In this document: in pieces, positions 17,532-26,458 of the stretch
Numbering within the stretch: the first letter of the stretch is position 1
Layout: the number at the start of each line of letters is the position of its first letter
Origin: Burkholderiales bacterium
GTDB lineage: Bacteria > Pseudomonadota > Gammaproteobacteria > Burkholderiales > Burkholderiaceae_E
NCBI GenBank assembly: GCA_005798775.1
Contig: SYIM01000285.1
Location: 1 to 32,990 of the forward strand
Length of the DNA stretch: 32,990 nucleotides
Direction of reading: 5' to 3'
Notes under the pieces: model-generated
Database searches by the model: none
What the model was told of the DNA's origin: nothing
Seen by the model: only the letters and a program-made list of their open reading frames with translations
Made by a program: the position numbers and the translations under genes

Positions 17532-18449
17532 GTGACTGATTTCCTCACACTGATTTTGCAGCAATCGATCAACGGCATCTATCTCGGCTGCCTGTACGTG
17601 ATCGTAGCCTTGGGTCTGACCCTGATCTACGGGGTGATGAACCAGATCAATTTCGCGCATGCCGACTTTGTCACCGTCGGTGCGTTCGTCGCGTTCTTCG
17701 CTGCCACCCGGTTCCTCACTAAGATGCTGGGCCTGTCCGACACCACCGGCTACCTCCTGTCGATCTTCCTCGGGTTGGGAGCAGGCGCGCTGCTCGGGTT
17801 AATGGTCAATGCCCTGGTGTTCGCGCCCTTGCGCAATCGCGGCGACGAATTGCGCCCACTGATCGCCACCATCGGCGTATCGGTATTGCTGGAAAACGGG
17901 CAACTCGCGCTGTTCGGGCCGATTCCCTTCCAGTTCGATTCACCCTTCGCGCAGCAGACCATCCGCTTTGGCAAGATTTTCTTTTCGCAGCAGAGCCTCT
18001 TGGTAGTGATCGTGGCGGCGCTGGCGATCGGCGCGTTGTATGTGTTTATGAAGTTCACCTACCTTGGCAAGGCCTTGCGCGCGGTGTCGCAAGACCGTGA
18101 GACCGCAGGCTTGATGGGCATCAACGAGACTTTTCTCATTGGCCTGACCATCGTCATCGCGTCTGCCTTGGCAGGCATGGCCGGCGCCCTCCTGGGACCG
18201 GTGATTGTGCTTACTCCCTTCGCTGGGGTAAGCCTGATCGTCAAGGCTTTCGCCATCGTGATCATCGGCGGTTTCGGCAACATGGAAGGTACCATTGTCG
18301 CTGGCATCCTGGTCGGCCTGATCGAGGCCTTTACAGTGCAATATCTGGGTTCGGGCCTGATCGATCTGGTGGTGTTCTCACTGCTCCTCATCATGCTGGT
18401 GGTCAGGCCCACCGGGCTCATCGCCGAGCGGCGCGAGGAGAACGTATGA
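17532..18449 (+). CDS. livH: branched-chain amino acid ABC transporter permease LivH
   Basis: VTDFLTLILQQSINGIYLGCLYVIVALGLTLIYGVMNQINFAHADFVTVGAF; GTG start at 17532 placed after the repeat element rather than TTG 17508. Confidence 0.92.
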   Translation: MTDFLTLILQQSINGIYLGCLYVIVALGLTLIYGVMNQINFAHADFVTVGAFVAFFAATRFLTKMLGLSDTTGYLLSIFLGLGAGALLGLMVNALVFAPLRNRGDELRPLIATIGVSVLLENGQLALFGPIPFQFDSPFAQQTIRFGKIFFSQQSLLVVIVAALAIGALYVFMKFTYLGKALRAVSQDRETAGLMGINETFLIGLTIVIASALAGMAGALLGPVIVLTPFAGVSLIVKAFAIVIIGGFGNMEGTIVAGILVGLIEAFTVQYLGSGLIDLVVFSLLLIMLVVRPTGLIAERREENV

Positions 18450-18471
18450 ACGCACTGGCAACCCGCAGACG

Positions 18472-19500
18472 GTGCCCGACATGAGGGGGCTTGCCGCAGC
18501 GCTGCGGCGAGATGTGCGCTGGCCCTGGTACCTAGGCGCCATGTTCGTGCTGCTGCTTTTGCCGGTCGTTCTGGGTACGCCTTACTGGCGCGGCATCTTG
18601 GTCGTGTGCGCCATGAACGTGCTGCTGGCGATATCGCTCAACCTGGTGATCGGCTATACCGGGCAGCTCAACCTGGGGCAGTCGGGGTTTTTTGCCATTG
18701 GCGCCTACGTCACTACGGTACTGCTCAAGAGCTACGGCTGGAATTTCTGGCTCGCTTGCGTGGCGGCGGTGCTTGCTTCCGGTCTGGTGGGCTTGCTGCT
18801 GGCTGCGTTTGCCGCACGCCTGCGCGGGCACTACCTGGGCATCGCCTCGCTCGGGTTTGCCGTGATCGTTTATCAGATACTGATCAACTGGGAAAGCGTC
18901 ACCCAAGGTGTGCGCGGAATCTACGGTATCAGACCGCCACCGCTTGCAGTACCAGGCTTCCCGGATCTTAATTTCGGCAACCCGGCTGCGCTGTTCTACC
19001 TCGTGGCGGGCATTGCGCTCGTGGTCTATCTGCTTCTCGATAACCTGTTGCGTTCACCAATCGGTGAGACCCTGCGCGCGATTCGCGAGGACGAGATTTC
19101 AGCCGCCTCGCTGGGTGTCCATGGCGCCAAATGGAAAGCTTTCTCCTTCAGCCTGTCAGCGGCCATCGCTGGCTTAGCGGGCTGCTTCTACCCGGGTTTT
19201 GTCGGCACCCTGGTGCCGGACGCGTTCAATATCGTCGAGTCGTTCACCATGCTGGCCATGGTGGTTGTAGGCGGCATGGGCACAATGATCGGCCCGGTGA
19301 TCGGCGCGATCGTACTGACCTTCCTGCCAGAACTGCTGCGCGGGTTTGGTGACCTGCGCCTGATCGTCTACGGCCTGGCGCTCACGCTGGTGGTGTTGTT
19401 CATGCCCGGCGGCATGGTGCAGGCCTGGCAATTGCTGCGTGCTCGCTTCAAAGGTGTGGCTACAAGACGCGCAAGCGATACCAGCGGGGGGGGTCGGTGA
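18472..19500 (+). CDS. livM: branched-chain amino acid ABC transporter permease LivM
   Basis: LLAISLNLVIGYTGQLNLGQSGFFAIGAYVTTVLL; start GTG 18472 or ATG 18481. Confidence 0.92.
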   Translation: MPDMRGLAAALRRDVRWPWYLGAMFVLLLLPVVLGTPYWRGILVVCAMNVLLAISLNLVIGYTGQLNLGQSGFFAIGAYVTTVLLKSYGWNFWLACVAAVLASGLVGLLLAAFAARLRGHYLGIASLGFAVIVYQILINWESVTQGVRGIYGIRPPPLAVPGFPDLNFGNPAALFYLVAGIALVVYLLLDNLLRSPIGETLRAIREDEISAASLGVHGAKWKAFSFSLSAAIAGLAGCFYPGFVGTLVPDAFNIVESFTMLAMVVVGGMGTMIGPVIGAIVLTFLPELLRGFGDLRLIVYGLALTLVVLFMPGGMVQAWQLLRARFKGVATRRASDTSGGGR

Positions 19501-20279
19501 ACGCGCTGTTCGAAGCCCGCGAACTCAGAAAGAGTTTCGGCGGGGTCAAGGCAGTAGCAGGCATTTCGATTGAGGTGCCAGAAAAATCGATCTTTGCAGT
19601 AATCGGCCCCAATGGTGCCGGTAAGTCGACGCTGATGAACCTCTTGTCAGGCACCTACCAGCCCGATTCGGGCGAACTGCGTTTCGCCGGCCGGGATCTC
19701 ACCGGACTACCCGCGCATCGCCGTGCGCGGCTCGGGTTGGCTCGCACCTTCCAGAAAATCCGCCTGTTCAAGCAACTCTCCCTTCTCGATAATGTGTTGG
19801 CAGGTTTTCATATTCATCATCAGGTCCCAGCCTGGCAATACCTGCTGCCGGGCGCAACCTTCTGGCGCGACTGGACCCGTTGTCGTGAAGAAGGCCTGGC
19901 GCTGCTCGATTTTGTAGGCCTGGGCGATTTGGCTGCACAACGGGCCGGATCCCTGGCCTACGGGCAACAGCGGATGCTCGAGATCGCACGCGCGCTGGCG
20001 ACGCGACCCAAACTTTTCATGCTCGATGAACCAGCCGCTGGCCTCAACGCCGCCGAGGTCGCTTTCCTGCTGCAGCGCTTGCGCGACATTCGGGAGCGCG
20101 GCATCACCGTGGTGGTGGTCGAGCACCATCTGGATCTGGTGATGAAGGTCGCCGATCATGTGTTCGTGATGGACCACGGCGAATTCCTTTTCGAAGGCCC
20201 GCCCAAGGCGGTGCAGAGTAACCCGAGTGTGATCGAAGCCTATCTGGGCGGCGAATTTGAAAGTGGAGCGCTGGTCTGA
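19497..20279 (+). CDS. livG: branched-chain amino acid ABC transporter ATP-binding protein LivG
   Basis: Walker A GPNGAGKSTLMN, LAYGQQRMLEIARAL, MLDEPAAGLN; GTGA overlap with livM. Confidence 0.93.
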   Translation: MNALFEARELRKSFGGVKAVAGISIEVPEKSIFAVIGPNGAGKSTLMNLLSGTYQPDSGELRFAGRDLTGLPAHRRARLGLARTFQKIRLFKQLSLLDNVLAGFHIHHQVPAWQYLLPGATFWRDWTRCREEGLALLDFVGLGDLAAQRAGSLAYGQQRMLEIARALATRPKLFMLDEPAAGLNAAEVAFLLQRLRDIRERGITVVVVEHHLDLVMKVADHVFVMDHGEFLFEGPPKAVQSNPSVIEAYLGGEFESGALV

Positions 20280-20998
20280 TGGCGGCCCTGTTGCAAGTCG
20301 AGGGAATCGAACTAGCCTATGGCGACGTGGCGGCCTGTCGCGACATTTCATTCCACGTTGGCGAAGGCGAGATCGTTACGCTGATTGGCGCAAATGGTGC
20401 AGGCAAGTCGACCACCTTGCGCGCGGTAGCTGGAGCCATGATGCCGCGCCGCGGGCGCATCCTGTTCCGCGGCAACGAAGTCACGCGTATGCGCTCTCAC
20501 GAGCGCCTGCTGGCCGGTATCGCCCTAGTACCGGAAGGGCGGCGCGTATTCCCTTTCCTGACTGTCCGCGAAAACCTGGAAATGGGCGGCTTCAAATACC
20601 GCGCCGACAAGGCGAAGACCCGCATGCTGATCGAACGCATGATGGACATGTTTCCTCGCCTGCGCGAGCGCTCCGCGCAGCGCGCCGGTACCCTATCGGG
20701 CGGCGAGCAGCAAATGTTGGTACTGTGCCGCGCGTTGATGTCGGAGCCGGTGCTCCTGTGCATGGATGAACCGTCGCTGGGCCTGGCACCGTTGGTGGTG
20801 CTGGAGATCTTCAAGAGCATTCGCGCCATCAATCGCGCCGGCACCAGCGTGCTGCTGGTGGAGCAGAATGCGCGCTACGCGCTCGAGACTGCCAGCCGAG
20901 GTTACGTACTGCAGACTGGCGCGATCATTGCATCCGGATCGTGTGCGGCGCTGAAACAAGACGAGCGGGTCAAGGAAGCCTATCTCGGGCGTAGCTGA
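20279..20998 (+). CDS. livF: branched-chain amino acid ABC transporter ATP-binding protein LivF
   Basis: GANGAGKSTTLRAVAG, LSGGEQQMLVLCRALMSEPVLLCMDEPSLGLAP; TGATG overlap with livG. Confidence 0.93.
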   Translation: MAALLQVEGIELAYGDVAACRDISFHVGEGEIVTLIGANGAGKSTTLRAVAGAMMPRRGRILFRGNEVTRMRSHERLLAGIALVPEGRRVFPFLTVRENLEMGGFKYRADKAKTRMLIERMMDMFPRLRERSAQRAGTLSGGEQQMLVLCRALMSEPVLLCMDEPSLGLAPLVVLEIFKSIRAINRAGTSVLLVEQNARYALETASRGYVLQTGAIIASGSCAALKQDERVKEAYLGRS

Positions 20999-21001
20999 CA
21001 A

Positions 21002-21016
21002 GGCCCGCGACGGGCC
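21002..21016. terminator. short GC hairpin after livF (weak terminator candidate, no T-tract)
   Basis: GGCCCG-CGA-CGGGCC. Confidence 0.25.
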
Positions 21017-21176
21017 GCCGCGCCGCATTGACGGGTTTTGAAACACCGTCGCCCGCCTCACGGAATCTCGTGTTGCAAAACGTCCGAATCCAATCGATGC
21101 CTGCGTTCGTTCGCGACGGACCAGGGGTCAACAATCCTAGGTTCTGTAGTAGCCTGATACCTTTGAGGAATTCGCC

Positions 21177-22196
21177 ATGAACAACCCGATCGTCACGCGT
21201 CGCACCGCTCTGGCCCTTGGGGGGATGGGCGTTCTGTCCTGCACCATCGGCGATCTCCGCGCACAGGCGGCGCGCCGCATGACCTATGTGACGCCCTTCT
21301 CACATATCCTCGCTTTTGCCGATGTGCTGCACGCTAAGGGCGGCGGCTATTTTGAGCGCGAGGGCCTCGATGTCACGATCGAGCAGGGGCGTGGCTCGGC
21401 GATGGCGGTGCAGCAGGTACTCGGAGGCGGTGCGCTGCTGTCGCGCACTGGCGTAGGTGACCATATCCGCGCCTCCTCGCGCCCCGGTGGTAATGATCTA
21501 GTGGCCGTTGGTACGATTAGCCAGGGCTCTCCCTTCTATGTAATTAGTACCGTCGCAAAGCCGATACGCACGCCGGAGGAAATGGTCGGCAAAACCATCG
21601 GTATTCTCTCCGTCGGTGGCGCCACCGAGATCGTGCTCGATGTAATGCTGCAGGCGCGCGGTGTTGATCGCACGCGCGTGGCGCGGCAGACTGCGCCGAA
21701 CTCACCGGCTGGGCTGCAGTTGATCGAACAGGGACGGATCGACGCCTATATCGTCTCAGCCGGTGTGCCTGTGGCGTTGCAGGCCATGAATACGCCGCAT
21801 GTTTCCTGGAACACCGACACGGTCGCGCCGATCCCGGGTCAGTGCTACATCGCGCGACGTCCCACGCTGTCACAGAACGGCGATGTGGTGGTGCGATTCC
21901 TTCGTGCGGTCAAGCGCTCTCTGGACGACATGCTGGCCGATACCACCTTGACGAAGACGCTCTCAAATCTGAAGAGTTTCGAGATTGCGGAGATGAGTAA
22001 TACGGCTTTGGCGCCGCTGATCCTGCGCAACGAGATGCAGTTCTGGCTGACAGCTGGCCGGGATAATCTGCTGCGCAACGTGCCCGAGCGCTGGCAGCGT
22101 GGCTACGACCTGATGGCCGCCGCGGGCTTCGCGCCCCCGAGCGTGCGTGCCGAGACCTTGTTCACGAACGAATTCGTGGACCGCGCTCGAGCTTGA
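21177..22196 (+). CDS. ABC transporter substrate-binding protein, nitrate/sulfonate/taurine type (SsuA/NMT1-like)
   Basis: TRRTALALGGMGVLSC signal; FADVLHAKGGGYFEREGLDVTIEQGRGSAMAVQQVLGG; followed by SsuB- and SsuC-like genes. Confidence 0.87.
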   Translation: MNNPIVTRRTALALGGMGVLSCTIGDLRAQAARRMTYVTPFSHILAFADVLHAKGGGYFEREGLDVTIEQGRGSAMAVQQVLGGGALLSRTGVGDHIRASSRPGGNDLVAVGTISQGSPFYVISTVAKPIRTPEEMVGKTIGILSVGGATEIVLDVMLQARGVDRTRVARQTAPNSPAGLQLIEQGRIDAYIVSAGVPVALQAMNTPHVSWNTDTVAPIPGQCYIARRPTLSQNGDVVVRFLRAVKRSLDDMLADTTLTKTLSNLKSFEIAEMSNTALAPLILRNEMQFWLTAGRDNLLRNVPERWQRGYDLMAAAGFAPPSVRAETLFTNEFVDRARA

Positions 22197-22825
22197 TGCG
22201 CTTCCGCCGATCTGAAGCAGCGCTATTGCTGGTGGATTACCAGCGAGGCTTTGTGCATCCCAGGGGGTTCGTGGCGGCTCAGGGGCGTGATGTCTCGCCC
22301 TGCGCCGACGCCGCGCGGCAAGGCTTCGCACTGGCCCGGGCAGCACGCGCCGCAGGCATGCTGGTGATCTGGACGCGCCATGTGCTGCGTGCGGATCACG
22401 CCGACGGCGGGTTGCTGACCACCGAGTTACGCCCACACCTGGGCAAGATTGGCGCGCTCGCCTGCGGTAGCGATGACATCGAGATCCCACCGGAAGCCGG
22501 CGTCGCGCCTCAAGACGCGGTGATCGATAAGCCGCGATACTCGGCCTTCTTCGGCACCTCTCTCGACATGCTGCTGGGTGCGCGCGGCATCCGGGCGCTC
22601 ATGGTGGGTGGCGTTACCACTTCGATGTGTGTCGAGACCAGCGTGCGCGACGCAGCGCAGCGCGATATCCGCACTTTCGTGGTGCGCGATGCGGTGGCAG
22701 ATTTCGATATCGCTCGGCACGAGGCTTCACTCTCTGCCATGAAGTTCGGCTTTGCGCGGATCATTGACACGAACCAGGCCGCGCAGGCTATTGTGAATGG
22801 CGAGGCGGTATTTCCGTATGGATGA
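22193..22825 (+). CDS. isochorismatase-like cysteine hydrolase
   Basis: Candidate Asp-Lys-Cys triad in ALLLVDYQRGF, VIDKPRYSAFFGT and VGGVTTSMCVETSVRDA. Confidence 0.9.
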   Translation: MMRFRRSEAALLLVDYQRGFVHPRGFVAAQGRDVSPCADAARQGFALARAARAAGMLVIWTRHVLRADHADGGLLTTELRPHLGKIGALACGSDDIEIPPEAGVAPQDAVIDKPRYSAFFGTSLDMLLGARGIRALMVGGVTTSMCVETSVRDAAQRDIRTFVVRDAVADFDIARHEASLSAMKFGFARIIDTNQAAQAIVNGEAVFPYG

Positions 22826-23612
22826 CGCAGCGCATACAGCCATCCGCTTTCGCGACGTCGAGAAATGGTACGGCACCCGTGACGAGCCGGTTTATGCGCT
22901 GGCTGCGACTGACCTCTCGGTAGCGCGGGCAGAGCTGGTCGTCTTGCTTGGACCCTCCGGCTGCGGCAAGACAACGATGCTACGAATGATCGGCGGGCTC
23001 ATCTCACCCACTTCTGGCGAGATCGAGATCGAGGGGCAGAACCTATGGCATAGCGGTGAGCGGCAGGCTCCGGCCCTCGCCGATCTTGGCATGGTGTTCC
23101 AGGAAGCCCATCTGTTCCCCTGGCTCAGCATTGAGGAAAATATCGCCCTGCCGTTAGAGCTAAAGGGCGAGCCGAAGAACACAAGACTGGAGAGCGCGCG
23201 CGCACTGGCCAAGCTCGTGGGCATCGAGGGGTTTGAGAAGCGCTGGCCGCGAGAACTCTCGGGTGGCATGCGACAGCGCGCTGCCATCGCGCGGGCACTT
23301 TCCTACGATCCGCGCATCCTGTTGATGGATGAACCCTTTGGCGTGCTCGACGCCATGACGCGCGAGGCGATGAACCTCGAGCTGCAGCGCATCTGGATCG
23401 CGACGCGCAAGACCATCGTATTGGTAACGCATTCCATAGCCGAGGCGGTGTTCCTGGGCGATCGTATCCTGCTGCTATCACCGCGCCCCGGTCGGGTGGA
23501 TATGGAGGTGCGTGTGCCCTTTGCCCGGCCGCGCGAGCCCGACCTGCAATCGATGCCAGAGTTCCAGGAGATCGTGCGGCAGCTTCGCCATCGACTGAAC
23601 CAGATCAGCTAG
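22818..23612 (+). CDS. ABC transporter ATP-binding protein, SsuB/TauB-like
   Basis: GPSGCGKTTMLRMIGG, LSGGMRQRAAIARALSYDPRILLMDEPFGVLDAMTR; start refined to 22818 (overlaps the hydrolase stop). Confidence 0.92.
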   Translation: MDDAAHTAIRFRDVEKWYGTRDEPVYALAATDLSVARAELVVLLGPSGCGKTTMLRMIGGLISPTSGEIEIEGQNLWHSGERQAPALADLGMVFQEAHLFPWLSIEENIALPLELKGEPKNTRLESARALAKLVGIEGFEKRWPRELSGGMRQRAAIARALSYDPRILLMDEPFGVLDAMTREAMNLELQRIWIATRKTIVLVTHSIAEAVFLGDRILLLSPRPGRVDMEVRVPFARPREPDLQSMPEFQEIVRQLRHRLNQIS

Positions 23613-23614
23613 CA

Positions 23615-24460
23615 ATGGACAACGCACCCCACCCCGCAGTGTCAACAGCCTCCCCGGCGACTGCCCAATTCACCCAGCGCCGCGTCACGCGCGAGCGCCT
23701 GCTGCCATGGATCACGACGCCCATCCTGCTCGCCCTCCTGATACTGATCTGGGAGGCTTACGTGCGCGCAGCAGGCGTCTCGCCGATGATCCTGCCGCGC
23801 CCGGGTGCGGTGGCGAAGGCCTGGCTCGGATTGCTGCAGGACCCTCGCGCCTGGCACCATACATGGATGACGGTCTACGCCACTTTCACAGGGTTCGCCT
23901 ACGCCACCGTGATCGGCGTGGGACTGGGCGTGATGATCGCGAGGGTGCGCTGGCTCGAACTGACACTCAACCCTTTCATCGTCGCCACGCAGGTGATTCC
24001 GAAAGTGGCGCTGGTGCCACTGTTTGTGCTGTGGTTCGGCTTCGGCCTCACTTCGAAGGTGATCGTGGCCTCCGTGCTTGCTTTCTTCCCTATCCTGACC
24101 AACACGGCGATGGGTGTGAAATCCATCGACGAGGGACACCGCGATGTGATGGTGTCCCTGAACGCTACCCGGTGGCAGGTATTCCGCCGCCTCGAATTCC
24201 CCTCAGCCTTGCCCTATATGCTCACAGGGCTCGAGATCGGGATCGTCCTGGCGATTATCGGGGCTATCGTGGGCGAGTATCTCGGCGGCAATGCAGGGCT
24301 CGGCCATTTGCTAATCGCGCGGCTCAACGCCTTCGAGACCGACCAGATGTTTGCTGTGCTGATCCACATGTCGATCCTGGGTTTCTCGTTCTACTTCGCG
24401 ATCGGAGCTCTCAGAAAGATGCTGGTGCCCTGGCACGCTTCGGCGAGACTGCGGGTATGA
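23615..24460 (+). CDS. ABC transporter permease, SsuC/TauC-like
   Basis: MILPRPGAVAKAWLGLLQDP..., TQVIPKVALVPLFVLWFGFGLTSKV, binding-protein-dependent permease loop. Confidence 0.92.
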   Translation: MDNAPHPAVSTASPATAQFTQRRVTRERLLPWITTPILLALLILIWEAYVRAAGVSPMILPRPGAVAKAWLGLLQDPRAWHHTWMTVYATFTGFAYATVIGVGLGVMIARVRWLELTLNPFIVATQVIPKVALVPLFVLWFGFGLTSKVIVASVLAFFPILTNTAMGVKSIDEGHRDVMVSLNATRWQVFRRLEFPSALPYMLTGLEIGIVLAIIGAIVGEYLGGNAGLGHLLIARLNAFETDQMFAVLIHMSILGFSFYFAIGALRKMLVPWHASARLRV

Positions 24461-25599
24461 GTGACAGCGAGGTCCTCGATAGCGTCGAGACTTTTCTCCA
24501 TCGCCGATTGCCACCAGATGAGATCAGGCGCCGCGATGCTGGCCATGTGCCGCCCTACGACTTGATGCCCAGAATGGGCGAGCTGGGCCTTTTTGCGCTC
24601 GCCGTGCCGGAGGCGGAGGGCGGGCTTGGCGCTGCCTGGAACACCATCGCGCAAGTGCAGCTCAAGCTCGGGCAGCACGCCTATATGGTCGCATCGATCT
24701 TCAACCGTGTCGTGGGCTTCGGGCTGATGTCGCTACTGACCTACGGTAGCGCCGCACAACGCCGCTTGCTTGTGCCACCGCTGATGTCTGGCGAGGTCTT
24801 CTGCGCCCTGGCGCTTTCAGAACCGCAGGCGGGCAGCGATGCGGCTGCCATCCGAACGCGTGCAGTTCGGCACGGTGATGGCTGGCTCATCAATGGCCGA
24901 AAGAGCTGGATCAGCGATGCGCTCCAGGCGCGTTGGTTGATCGTGCCGGCGCGCACGGGGCCAGCGCACGAAGGCCGTCCTGGCATTTCGCTGTTCCTGG
25001 TGCCGACCGATAGCCCCGGTATCTCGATGACGATGCTGCCCAAGATCGGTAACAACTGTATGCCGAGCTTCGATATCGGTCTGCAGGATGTCGATCTGCC
25101 AGCGCATGCGCTGCTCGGCGAAGAAGGGCGTGGCTTCGCACATCTGATGTCCACGCTGCACTATTCACGCGCCTCGATGGCTGCCACGGTGACCGGGGCG
25201 GCCGAGTCAGCGTTGCAGATTGCGCTGAGCCATGCGCGAGAACGGGTCCAATTTAACCGCCCCATTGGCCATAACCAGGTCATCGCGCATCGCCTAGCCG
25301 ACATGCGTATGCGCGTCGATCTGTCACGGCTGATGGTGCTGCATCTAGCCGGGTTGATCGACCAGGGCGCGCCGTGTCGGCGCGAGGCTGCACAAGCAAA
25401 AATCATTGCGACCGAAACGCTGCGCGAGGTCACCGATGCCGGAATGCAGATTCTGGCCAGCGCGGGCTACTCGGCCGAGAGCGACATGCAACGGCTGTGG
25501 CGGGATTCGCGCCTTTACACCTTTGGCGAAGGGGCGAATGAAGTGTTACGCGATACCGTCGCGCGTGAACTTCAACTTGGTTCAAGAGCAGGGACATGA
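24457..25599 (+). CDS. acyl-CoA dehydrogenase family protein
   Basis: MSDSEVLDSVETFLHRRLPPDE...ALSEPQAGSDAAAIRTRAVRHGDGWLINGRKSWIS...RVQFNRPIGHNQVIAHRLADM...FGEGANEVLRDTVARE; start ATGA-overlaps the permease stop. Confidence 0.92.
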   Translation: MSDSEVLDSVETFLHRRLPPDEIRRRDAGHVPPYDLMPRMGELGLFALAVPEAEGGLGAAWNTIAQVQLKLGQHAYMVASIFNRVVGFGLMSLLTYGSAAQRRLLVPPLMSGEVFCALALSEPQAGSDAAAIRTRAVRHGDGWLINGRKSWISDALQARWLIVPARTGPAHEGRPGISLFLVPTDSPGISMTMLPKIGNNCMPSFDIGLQDVDLPAHALLGEEGRGFAHLMSTLHYSRASMAATVTGAAESALQIALSHARERVQFNRPIGHNQVIAHRLADMRMRVDLSRLMVLHLAGLIDQGAPCRREAAQAKIIATETLREVTDAGMQILASAGYSAESDMQRLWRDSRLYTFGEGANEVLRDTVARELQLGSRAGT

Positions 25600-26456
25600 A
25601 AAAAATCGGCGCTATCGACGCGGTGGTCAACATCTGGACGCCGCAGGCCCTGGCGGGCCGGCCTGACCGCACTGGCTTTTACACCTCTAAGATGCGCGTC
25701 AAACGCGAGATCTTCGAGGGGGTGAGCCTGCGGGACATGATCGCGCGCATGGATGCAGCCGGGATCGAGAAGGCCTTCCTCATCGCTGCCAAGGTCGGCC
25801 GGTTGGGACACCCTGCCTGTTACCACGTCGACTATCGCCTGGTGGCGGACGCAGTACAGGCGCATCCGGATCGCTTCTACGGTCTCGCCGGCCTCGACCC
25901 CACCACAGGAATGAAGGGCGTGCGTGAGCTTTCGCAAGCCGTCACCGAATACGGCTTTATCGGAGCGCACTTCTATCCGCATTGGTTCGAGCTGGCGCCG
26001 GACCACGCGAAGTGGTATCCCTTTTACGCGAAATGCGCCGAGCTCGAAGTACCGGTGCAGTTGCAGGTCGGGCAATCGATGATCTACGACCCTTCCTACC
26101 CCCGGCGCTCCGTCGGCCGCCCCATCGCGCTCGACGCTGTGGCCTGCGACTTCCCAGAGCTCAAGATCATCGGCATCCATGTCGGCATCCCCTGGACCGA
26201 GGAGATGATCGCAATGGCCTGGAAACATAGCAATGTCTTCATCGGCTCCGATGCTCACAGCCCGCGGTACTGGCCAGAATCATTCAAGCACTATATCCGA
26301 AGCTACGGGCAGGACAAGGTCATCTTCGGTACTGATTTCCCTGTGCTCGATTTCGCGCGCACCATGGCAGAGATCGATGAGCTAGGGCTGTCAGAAGTGG
26401 TCCGCACGAAGTTCCTGCGGACCAATGTCGAACGCATCTACAAGCTCAAAGGCTAG
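25596..26456 (+). CDS. amidohydrolase-2-like family protein (TIM barrel) with atypical N-terminal metal motif
   Basis: MARMDAAGIEKAFLI-like barrel pattern, KIIGIHVGIPW, VIFGTDFPVLDF; N-terminal IDAVVNIWTP in place of IDxHxH. Confidence 0.85.
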   Translation: MKKIGAIDAVVNIWTPQALAGRPDRTGFYTSKMRVKREIFEGVSLRDMIARMDAAGIEKAFLIAAKVGRLGHPACYHVDYRLVADAVQAHPDRFYGLAGLDPTTGMKGVRELSQAVTEYGFIGAHFYPHWFELAPDHAKWYPFYAKCAELEVPVQLQVGQSMIYDPSYPRRSVGRPIALDAVACDFPELKIIGIHVGIPWTEEMIAMAWKHSNVFIGSDAHSPRYWPESFKHYIRSYGQDKVIFGTDFPVLDFARTMAEIDELGLSEVVRTKFLRTNVERIYKLKG

Positions 26457-26458
26457 GC

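Noticed and set aside
19707-20351. 214-aa minus-strand ORF opposite livG/livF
   Set aside because: Antisense to two well-supported ATPase genes with no recognisable motifs.
23707-24456. N-terminal 250 residues of the 630-aa ORF (23707-25599)
   Set aside because: This part is an out-of-frame read-through of the SsuC-like permease gene; the acyl-CoA dehydrogenase begins at ATG 24457, which ATGA-overlaps the permease stop.
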